Assembly (NCBI GenBank): GCA_022449705.1
Contig: JAKURS010000023.1
Coordinates: 1 to 13,517, forward strand
Reading direction: 5' to 3'
Length of the DNA stretch: 13,517 nt
DNA from: Candidatus Poseidoniia archaeon
Lineage (GTDB): Archaea; Thermoplasmatota; Poseidoniia; MGIII; CG-Epi1
Of this stretch, positions 9,601 to 13,517 are shown piece after piece (position 1 is the stretch's first letter; every line of letters begins with the position of its first letter). The notes under the pieces are model-generated. The model saw only the letters and a list, made by a program, of their open reading frames with translations, was not told the origin of the DNA and did not search any database. The translations under genes and the position numbers were made by a program.

Positions 9601-10521
9601 CTCGAGCTGCTGCTGCCAGCAGGCGAGTACCACCTGGAGGCGGAGTGGACCGAACTGGAGTCCAGCCCGGACTGGATCTACGTTCTGGATCGCGATGAGG
9701 CGCTGACGCTGGAGCGCGACGGCGAGGTGCCGACTGTTGAGCTAGAGCGGCAGCTGCTGCGGGGAGTCGACATCATACTTGACCGACAGACGGCCGCGGT
9801 CACGCTGGGGCAGTCAGTAGACTTCGTGTTCAACTTGACCGGTAGCGGCTACCGCACTACCACCTTCAGCGCCTCGGTCTCGGACGCGCCGGCCAACTGG
9901 AGCGCAAACTTCGACTCGGCGGGGCAAGTAACCGTTGCGCAGGGTGAGACAGTGCAGGCGGTGCTGACCGTGACCCCTGATGACGGGGTCGTGCCGGGCG
10001 CGTTCACCTGGTGGCAGGTAAGCTTCAGCTGGAGCGGCAGTGGCGAGCAGGACCCACTCACCTACCACTACGAGCTGCAGGTGATACCGCAGCAGCGACC
10101 GGTGCCCGATTTCACCATCGACGAGGTGACCTGGTCACCCTTCGAGTCAATCGCTACTGGGAGCGAGGTGAAGCTGCGCGCGACCGTGCGAAACACCATC
10201 CCTAATTCCGGGACCCACTTCCCACAGGTGACGTTTTACGCAGGTGACGAAATCATCGAGATGACCAGCGCCGAGTTCGACGGCGAGAGCGAGTGGCTGG
10301 TCGAGACCACCTGGATGGCGGAGGAGGGAAACACCGTAATCCGGGTTGTGGTTGACCCCGAGTCACTGTTCGAGGAGCAGGACGAGGCCAACAACGAACA
10401 GCTGCTGACGCTGGCGGTCTACACACCGGCCAAAGAGAGCAAGGAGCCCCCCTGGATGCTGGCAGCAGCCATCACGCTGCTGCTGCTGATTGCCTACTTC
10501 GCGTTCCGGTTGCGCCGCTAG
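3667..10521 (+). CDS. aglB: Giant AglB/STT3-type oligosaccharyltransferase with extracellular repeat stalk
   Basis: AglB transfers a lipid-linked glycan to Asn in N-X-S/T sequons of exported proteins at the outer face of the membrane. The 2284-residue product has a basic cytoplasmic N-tail (1-45), a first helix at about 48-65, then some 11-13 helices to about 585. Catalytic marks are GGSDPYYHKW (81-90, Asp84), ADHDAY (198-203), the archaeal TIxE motif as TIAE (398-401), an Arg at 462 in IRFIFNATP, and WWDYG (687-691) in the globular domain. From about 965 come roughly twelve beta-sandwich modules of the CarboxypepD_reg/SdrB-like kind, an NEW3-like Ig domain (about 2034-2140), a CARDB domain (about 2145-2255), and a last membrane helix (2262-2280) with an RLRR tail. 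Known AglB proteins are mostly 800-1000 residues, so the C-terminal 1300 are exceptional. The reading frame is uninterrupted. The start at 3667 is preferred, because the frame upstream of it overlaps fah and has low-complexity content. Confidence 0.92.
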   Translation: MARRTRRRRESVRSHLPLRPSAAAAVTPAAVPARAPRTREPAEPLHWPSVLALLGIFLLALTLRTAWTLEPATADGFQLTGGSDPYYHKWVVDHVIATGEHLIRDEMLNYPYGANNNRPPLFDWSIAIAGLALAPFFGDVEESTWWAMEVMPAVYGALIVFPVYAIGRAQFGRQAGLLAALFIAVNSGHISHSTLSLADHDAYIAFFGTSAFFFFMRALTEGSDARWIADWRSVESIRSGFTDFLRSERLALGYAGLAGMTLALVALSWKGFPYLMVIIATYLVLQMVVNQFRRVDSLTTAMLGIVALSLPLLLSFPYYHHLGFIDTWWDAPAYILLAFIGASALLVPTRDLPWLLVLGGTAAVATVGYLLLTHVFTALGFLLFSGQGYFVRTKLFDTIAEAQPPTFANFVFSFGPVSVWFGFFGMVWMAWQLSGGRTWKKDYLFILAWAVVALYMAQSAIRFIFNATPVMALLSGWVTWQLIERADFGAVLQTWRHYWGRHGPTIFFLTLGSLLVGILTIFMVGLLEGFLIGILLLALVLLIGIMAAGEDQYRLRDRLSGLRRAFEVKRPAIAFVVVGLLLLPNGFQGYDAGIPYESKKVHDTAVYDFLRYSLLRPDEYQYAERTNGTLYPDGVTGMYNRTASNELWYLGLTGPSFPADYWMEGLEWLAEQDTHLPPQQRPGFISWWDYGFWAIDIGEHPTVADNFQYGYQMAGNFITAQSEQEAMALLLYRLVEPEVDRKGDQRFSPPVREVLLQHYSEEQVAKLEHIITHPGDYIPDDDPELNRRNAAIRAGRPILMSQPTDVLADAIYGVEQVTGHSIRYFAADTRLMPYSADNTGILYAPVTLADYEIGDFIEVQAVLSNGETLSFTDATEMLKQDPTLTVTAQELVYKERFLNSMFYRAFIGWSGPDLGRPVEDGIPGISGVLGSDRTLPPMPAWNLTHFRLVEFNSGLRILKYYDGAEISGVVRTPDGAPVPYANLTLLDEFNTPHATTTTDKYGHYSLLATAGNHSLAVSLGGWESDQEKLYRTSNNLLTTRESLLISEAQATRQTAWQIELDLEVEPASVSGRLFWDQPDGEQPITGVSVTARQESTEREFSALSDGDGNYALEGLAPGEYAVTADYHGHTLELASYEGAAALRAGQAVTADGGFAPAQVSGQLEFWPELAARPVALSLRDHTNGTLMEQTTTGMFHFGELLPGSYTLRLLADDLHSEWGNNTLPLELQAGDFESHNLSLMEGFRLEGVLTSGGQPVSGEQLSIKEISGSRSAEVFSAANGYFTTILPSGLYDLYTLQEHGDAVTVYLDRVDSTSYNGPLDARLVAGSRVSGTLFGDLNGNGLYDRDLEEQVVGGVPVRFDSPRGTIEVPANSAGEYEAILPQGDFTAHAMQMGEGGTMAVLRVVQVEYGSATANLPLLPAQELILRLYEQHLGQELPAAGLLRLEGDRGGLSTWVDEIGVAQVLPSGSYRPTLEKNGYHLIDGERFQHYAMQEIVLELERDPVEVNGQLLYSGAPTGEFQLIFSPISQPEDYYLNFSTDADGNFAVQLPPDHYIYSFSREVDGVRYLAEGLLELELASPPVALGVVEAELALHVTGHAIGEAVSQAGQLHFTDTGDPERVITLEATRFDGFNGWVPPGEWWVQFNDFSGSYHWGWLSTLKLEAPVELELELAQGHYLHGALLSGPTGQVVEEPVTLRLSSPGGTLFIDVEGGDFDPHDLPPGEYLLEAEPDGFLPYSQAIEIDGATFTMIELVPEPVPLTLNLSYRNASGSKLPLAGINLTLSREGYSQTWITDSNGSLALPELIPARYDLLVEAQPGGGGDRFSLDRSLNLRAGQGHQYFDYIASWKVQVQGRVFYDRNFDEQPNGNELLPDAQVEFRDMAGATIIASLQAGPDGGFATWLVPGNYLLWTRSSAGASYVLLETLELEGALERDLSLQRGVHYAPTFLRGDDGSPLPDHTVEVSGGPAPLELQASDGTLELLLPAGEYHLEAEWTELESSPDWIYVLDRDEALTLERDGEVPTVELERQLLRGVDIILDRQTAAVTLGQSVDFVFNLTGSGYRTTTFSASVSDAPANWSANFDSAGQVTVAQGETVQAVLTVTPDDGVVPGAFTWWQVSFSWSGSGEQDPLTYHYELQVIPQQRPVPDFTIDEVTWSPFESIATGSEVKLRATVRNTIPNSGTHFPQVTFYAGDEIIEMTSAEFDGESEWLVETTWMAEEGNTVIRVVVDPESLFEEQDEANNEQLLTLAVYTPAKESKEPPWMLAAAITLLLLIAYFAFRLRR
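6562..9765 (+). repeat. Array of about twelve divergent beta-sandwich modules within aglB
   Basis: Modules of about 80-95 codons recur, each beginning with a strand like VSGxL and ending with a pattern like GxY/F-x(4-6)-LPPGxY-x-L. Module starts lie near nucleotides 6562, 6871, 7141, 7399, 7651, 7932, 8179, 8440, 8695, 8941, 9217 and 9493. Examples are ISGVVRTPDG, VSGRLFWDQPDG, VSGQLEFWPE, VSGTLFGDLNGNG, VNGQLLYSGAP and VQGRVFYDRNF at module starts, and LAPGEYAV, LLPGSYTL, LPPGEYLL, LVPGNYLL and LLPAGEYHL at module ends. The similarity is at protein level; there is no long DNA repeat, so the array is old and diverged. These folds usually act as rigid spacers or adhesive modules on cell surfaces. 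Confidence 0.65.
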
Positions 10522-10646
10522 GAAATCGTCAGTTCCTTGACTTCGTAGTTCTTGGCGCGCTTGTCGATGTACTCAATAAGGTCGGAAACGTGCGGCGATT
10601 CGAGCATGATTTCGCCACTCTCGTAGTCAACAATGCGGAAGGGCAT
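10518..10646 (-). CDS. Small hypothetical protein, 42 residues
   Basis: On the minus strand an ATG at 10644-10646 opens a 42-residue frame starting MPFRIVDYESGEIM and ending KNYEVKELTIS before a TAG at 10518-10520. It is charged and soluble, with a predicted beta-beta-alpha-beta pattern (RIVDY, SGEIML, a helix SDLIEYIDKRAK, then EVKELTIS), and looks like real protein rather than shadow sequence: the helix is amphipathic and the codons are balanced. No cysteines or membrane segment. A TATA box centred about 26 bp before the ATG predicts a leaderless mRNA. Its stop shares the bases CTAG with the convergent aglB stop. I do not recognise the family; it is short enough to be missed by gene finders with a length cutoff. 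Confidence 0.65.
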   Translation of the reverse strand: MPFRIVDYESGEIMLESPHVSDLIEYIDKRAKNYEVKELTIS

Positions 10647-10667
10647 ACGGCACCCCTACATCAATTG

Positions 10668-10676
10668 ATATATATT
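10668..10676. promoter_or_regulatory. Shared TATA region between the small gene and thyA
   Basis: The gap between the two divergent genes holds one AT-rich element, ATATATATT within CAATTGATATATATTGG, which reads as a TATA box on both strands. On the minus strand its centre is about 26 bp from the ATG at 10646, so transcription would start at the start codon. On the plus strand, transcription would begin near 10698, about 30 nt before the thyA GTG. The surroundings form an imperfect dyad. Whether one or two preinitiation complexes use it cannot be told. Confidence 0.55.
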
Positions 10677-10727
10677 GGTTTCGAACTTTGCGCCCAATTC
10701 CTTAACTCCGCTGCGATATAGGGTGGT

Positions 10728-11606
10728 GTGAGGCAGTACCTGGAGCTGGTAAAGGAGGTCCTCGACCGCGGAACGCGCAAGGCAAACCGCACCGGCGTCG
10801 ATACCATTTCGGCATTCAACATCAACTACTCTGTCGACATGGATGGTGGTTTTCCGCTGCTGACCACCAAAAAAATATCGTGGAAGAATATCGTTGTCGA
10901 GAACCTCTGGTTCCTCTCGGGTGACCTGCATATCGGGCTGCTGCAGAAGCATGGCTGCAAGTTCTGGGACCCGTGGGCCGACGCGGAGGGGTACGTGCCG
11001 AGCGCCTACGGCAATTTCTGGCGCTGCTTCCCTGTCCACGACGGCGACCGCGCCAGCTTCAACGACCAAGTACGCTACGTACTGCGGACGCTGCGCGAAA
11101 GTCCCGACAGCCGCCGCATGGTCATCTCGGCCTGGGCGCCCGGTAACGCACAGGCGAGCGCCCTGCCGCCCTGCCACCTCATGTTCATTTTCAACGTCCA
11201 GTACACTGAGGCGGGTGAACCACGGCTCTGCCTGCACCTCACGCAGCGCAGCTGCGATGTCGCGCTGGGTGTGCCGTACAACATCGCCGGCTACGCGTTC
11301 CTGCTCCACCTTTTCGCCCATTTGGTGGGGATGCGACCCGGCGTCTTCGGCCACTCGCTAATTGATGCACACATCTACACCTCCAAACCAGATGACTCGA
11401 TGGCCGAATACGACCACGTCCCGGGGCTGCGGAAGCAGCTGCTGCGCGAGCCACGGCCGCTCCCACGGCTCGCAATCAACCCGGCGCTTGCGACGCTGGA
11501 CGACGTACTGGCGCTCTGCGACGCCGACCTCGAAGCAATTCTGGCCGCATTCCAGCTCGATGGCTACGACCCGCACCCCACCATCACCTTCAAGGTCGCG
11601 GTGTGA
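10728..11606 (+). CDS. thyA: Thymidylate synthase (ThyA type)
   Basis: ThyA methylates dUMP to dTMP using methylene-tetrahydrofolate, yielding dihydrofolate. The 292-residue protein aligns by eye with bacterial ThyA from the first residues (MRQYLELVKEVLDRGT against the E. coli MKQYLELMQKVLDEGT), which supports the GTG start at 10728. Key residues are present: Arg21 in NRTGVDT, Glu58 in VVENLWFLSGD, Trp80 and Trp83 in WDPWAD, the dUMP-phosphate arginines in DSRR (127-130), the catalytic Cys149 in LPPCH, QRSCD (173-177), Asn185, and His215/Tyr217 in AHIYTSK; it ends in DGYDPHP and KVAV. It is the cysteine-type enzyme, not flavin-dependent ThyX. The stop overlaps the folA start by 4 nt (GTGA), so the pair forms an operon that makes dTMP and recycles the cofactor. 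Confidence 0.96.
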   Translation: MRQYLELVKEVLDRGTRKANRTGVDTISAFNINYSVDMDGGFPLLTTKKISWKNIVVENLWFLSGDLHIGLLQKHGCKFWDPWADAEGYVPSAYGNFWRCFPVHDGDRASFNDQVRYVLRTLRESPDSRRMVISAWAPGNAQASALPPCHLMFIFNVQYTEAGEPRLCLHLTQRSCDVALGVPYNIAGYAFLLHLFAHLVGMRPGVFGHSLIDAHIYTSKPDDSMAEYDHVPGLRKQLLREPRPLPRLAINPALATLDDVLALCDADLEAILAAFQLDGYDPHPTITFKVAV

Positions 11607-12067
11607 GCGGAACCCTCCTGGCGGCAACCTCGCCCGATATGGTCATCGGCCGCGACGGCGGAATCCCGTGGCACTACCCGGGCGACCTGCGGCGGTTCAA
11701 GCGACTTACTCTGGGCCACACGGTCGTAATGGGGCGCCGCACTTGGGAATCACTGCCGGGACGGCCGCTGCCGGGACGGCGCAACCTAGTGCTCACTTCG
11801 CGCAGCCTCGACGGGGTCGAGTGCTTCAGATCGCTTGCGGAAGCGGTGCCAACCGTCGAGGGTGAACTATTCTTCATCGGCGGCGCACAGCTCTACCGCG
11901 AGGCGCTGGGTGTCGCCGATTTCATCGACCTGACACTGGTGCCTGACGATGTGCCGGTCGAGGGCAGCGTGCTATTCCCGCCAATTCCCCCGGAATGGGA
12001 GTCAGGGCCAGTCGAGCAGCATCCCGACGAGCCAACGCTGCGGCTGCAGCGCTGGACCCGGCGCTAG
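11603..12067 (+). CDS. folA: Dihydrofolate reductase
   Basis: This NADPH-dependent enzyme reduces the dihydrofolate released by ThyA to tetrahydrofolate. The 154-residue length is normal for a single-domain DHFR. Motifs: VIGRDGGIPWHYPGDLRRFK (residues 14-33) with Trp23 and the substrate-binding acidic Asp28, the cofactor motif VVMGRRTWESLPGRPLPGR (about 41-59) followed by NLVLTSRS, and FFIGGAQLYREAL (about 90-102) with the conserved Gly-Gly. The GTG start at 11603 overlaps the thyA TGA, a sign of translational coupling; no alternative start fits the conserved N-terminus. The TAG stop shares CTAG with the convergent lipid gene. A separate folA after thyA resembles the bacterial arrangement more than the bifunctional protist enzyme. 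Confidence 0.95.
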   Translation: MSGTLLAATSPDMVIGRDGGIPWHYPGDLRRFKRLTLGHTVVMGRRTWESLPGRPLPGRRNLVLTSRSLDGVECFRSLAEAVPTVEGELFFIGGAQLYREALGVADFIDLTLVPDDVPVEGSVLFPPIPPEWESGPVEQHPDEPTLRLQRWTRR

Positions 12068-12843
12068 CCGCTGCGCCAGTCGGGGTCGTTGCGCATCACC
12101 CACAGCGGGCTGCCAAGGATGTAGCCGGCGTCGAGCAGCGCCGCCACGATCCAGAACGGTTCCCATGCCGCGTGCGACTGCCATGCGGCTAGGATAGCGA
12201 ACTGCAGCAGCAGCACCGCGCCGAAGGCCGGCAAGAGCAGCTGGCCGCGCGTCTTCAGGAACGGCAGCGTCGTGACCATCGCGAATGCTGCCAGCCCGAG
12301 CAGAGCTGGTGGCCACTCCGCCGTGTCGCCGGTGAGCCAGGAAAAACGCAGGCAGACCAGCAGCGTGAGCACCATCATCGCCGGTGTCGGCATCCCCAAG
12401 AAGTACCGCAGCTGCTCCTCGCGCTCATACGTGAAGCGCGCCAGCCGTAGCACTCCCAGCAGGCCAACCAGCAGTGCGCCCGCTAGTGCCAGCAGATTCG
12501 GCACGTCCCAGCCGCCGCTGAGCGAGAGCGCCGGACCGCGCGACAGGTCGTACCAGAGCGTGTAGATGAGTACCGCCGGCGCGAGGCTGAAGCTGACCAC
12601 GTCGGCCAGCGAGTCGAGCAGCGGCCCGAAGCGATGGCTCGAGCCGTAGCGGCGCACCAGCATTCCGTCGATGCTATCAAGAAACGCCCCGACCACTAGC
12701 AGCAGCATCCCGACCAGGATTGCGCTGCGCGTCCCGTCGAGGAAAAAGGTAATTGCCAGCATCCCGCACGCCGCGTTGCTGAGCGTCGCCAGATCGCCGT
12801 AGGATATCTGGAACAGCGGCCGGAAAAGCCTGCGCAGCATCAC
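12064..12843 (-). CDS. pssA: CDP-alcohol phosphatidyltransferase, phosphatidyl/archaetidylserine synthase-like
   Basis: The enzyme exchanges the CMP of a CDP-activated lipid for serine; in archaea the product would be archaetidylserine. The 259-residue protein has about seven to eight membrane helices and the family signature between residues 59 and 81: Asp59-Gly60, Arg64, Gly73, Asp77 and Asp81, with exact DGx2xRx8Gx3Dx3D spacing and the following DVVSFSLAP typical of serine synthases. The usual Ala before the Arg is Val63 (DGMLVR). The start is GTG at 12843, which overlaps the psd stop, or ATG at 12840, one codon later. It lies directly behind psd on the same strand, so the two enzymes act in sequence. 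It ends convergently with folA on a shared CTAG. Confidence 0.92.
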   Translation of the reverse strand: MMLRRLFRPLFQISYGDLATLSNAACGMLAITFFLDGTRSAILVGMLLLVVGAFLDSIDGMLVRRYGSSHRFGPLLDSLADVVSFSLAPAVLIYTLWYDLSRGPALSLSGGWDVPNLLALAGALLVGLLGVLRLARFTYEREEQLRYFLGMPTPAMMVLTLLVCLRFSWLTGDTAEWPPALLGLAAFAMVTTLPFLKTRGQLLLPAFGAVLLLQFAILAAWQSHAAWEPFWIVAALLDAGYILGSPLWVMRNDPDWRSG

Positions 12844-13517
12844 TACCCCACCGGGCGAGCCACCGTCTGGCCCGCCCGCAGCTTCTGCCCCGGCTGTACG
12901 ACTATCTCGACCCCTGCCGGCAGTTCCAGGTCAACGCGCGAGCCGAGGTGGATTATGCCGATGCGCTCGCCCTTCTCCAGCTCCTGCCCTTCGGAAAGAT
13001 AGCTGGTGATGCGCCGCGCGACCGCCCCAGCGACCTGTGTCACTGTTACCAGCCCCAGTGCGGTCTCGAGCTCGGTGCGCAGCTGCAGGTTGCCGTCCGC
13101 GGCGGCGCCATAAGCGGGGCTGAAGCCCGCCCCAGAACGGCGTTGCGCCACGACGCGGCCAGCCAGCGGCGCGCGGTTGACGTGCACGTCCAGCGGCGAC
13201 ATGAATATCGATAGCCGTACGCGCTCGTCCTGCTCGTTGACGGAGAGCACCGTTCCGTCGGCGGGGCTGACGACGCCATCGCCAACTGGCCGATATGGGT
13301 CGCGGTGGAACCAGAGCAGCCCGCCGCCCAGCAGCAGCAGAGCCGCGGCCGCCCACGCCGCGGCAACGAGCGGCAGCTCCGACTCAATGCCAGCAGCCGC
13401 GCCGAACGGCACCAGTACCAGCCCTGTCACGAAGGCGATGGTAATCCAGCCGGGCGTCCCGGCGGCGAAGGGCGGCGTGCGCATCCCTTGCGGCGGTTCG
13501 CGCCACGGCAGGTCCAT
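12843..13517 (-). CDS. psd: Phosphatidylserine decarboxylase-like proenzyme (archaetidylserine decarboxylase)
   Basis: Decarboxylates the serine head group to ethanolamine, following the pssA product. The 224 residues fit the short (class II) Psd family. Two hydrophobic segments (about 24-43 and 50-70) anchor it; then come WFHRDPYRPVGDGVVSPADG (69-88), FMSPLDVHVNRAPLAG (105-120), VTQVAGAVARRI (159-170), and the self-cleavage motif LGSRVDLELP (191-200). Cleavage between Gly192 and Ser193 would make the pyruvoyl group; the GSR form is that of short bacterial and archaeal enzymes. The ATG coincides with the last bases of the window, so an upstream extension or the promoter cannot be seen, though the length suggests it is complete. 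Its TAG overlaps the pssA GTG. Confidence 0.92.
   Translation of the reverse strand: MDLPWREPPQGMRTPPFAAGTPGWITIAFVTGLVLVPFGAAAGIESELPLVAAAWAAAALLLLGGGLLWFHRDPYRPVGDGVVSPADGTVLSVNEQDERVRLSIFMSPLDVHVNRAPLAGRVVAQRRSGAGFSPAYGAAADGNLQLRTELETALGLVTVTQVAGAVARRITSYLSEGQELEKGERIGIIHLGSRVDLELPAGVEIVVQPGQKLRAGQTVARPVG

Noticed and set aside
6562..9765. Tandem DNA repeat or CRISPR array in the long gene
   Set aside because: The periodicity exists only in the protein; the nucleotide copies are too diverged, and there are no short identical repeats with spacers.
10656..11354. 232-codon minus-strand frame opposite thyA
   Set aside because: The plus strand encodes an unmistakable thymidylate synthase; the antisense product has no motifs.

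Overview
The window looks like a piece of archaeal chromosome, most likely from an uncultivated euryarchaeon of the Thermoplasmatota type (a marine group II/III relative is my best guess). The archaeal call rests on an AglB-type oligosaccharyltransferase with the archaeal TIxE signature, TATA boxes of archaeal form and spacing, a CARDB domain with a C-terminal membrane anchor, and a phosphatidylserine-synthase/decarboxylase-like pair of the kind archaea use for archaetidyl lipids. The thyA-folA pair implies folate-dependent dTMP synthesis. The lineage below archaea is an inference. From about 1390 onward the DNA is GC-rich, with tightly packed and mostly overlapping genes.

Layout. (1) 1-1390, visibly AT-richer than the rest: the 3' end of a small membrane protein, a non-coding stretch with several hairpins, a TauE/SafE-type anion exporter on the minus strand ending in a 20-bp palindrome, and upstream of it a coding-like fragment with no visible 5' part. 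The change of composition and the broken fragment suggest a transfer, deletion or assembly joint near 1385. (2) 1396-3569: a translationally coupled pair, an uncharacterised conserved protein and fumarylacetoacetase, the last enzyme of tyrosine/homogentisate degradation. (3) 3602-10521: a TATA box and a single 6.85-kb gene for an exceptionally long AglB. A normal multi-membrane-span STT3 catalytic part is followed by about a dozen extracellular beta-sandwich modules, a CARDB domain and a final membrane helix. (4) 10518-10646: a 42-codon minus-strand gene, probably leaderless, sharing a central TATA region with the thymidylate synthase gene. (5) 10728-12067: thyA and folA, overlapping by 4 nt, for dTMP synthesis and dihydrofolate recycling. 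(6) 12064-13517, minus strand: psd and pssA homologues, a two-step lipid head-group pathway (serine addition, then decarboxylation to the ethanolamine head group).

The most unusual item is the giant AglB: the enzyme that glycosylates surface proteins appears fused to a large surface-exposed stalk that itself carries many N-glycosylation sequons. Second is the unknown partner of fumarylacetoacetase, a candidate for a missing step in an organism expected to lack glutathione. Both convergent gene junctions end on the same shared CTAG tetranucleotide.
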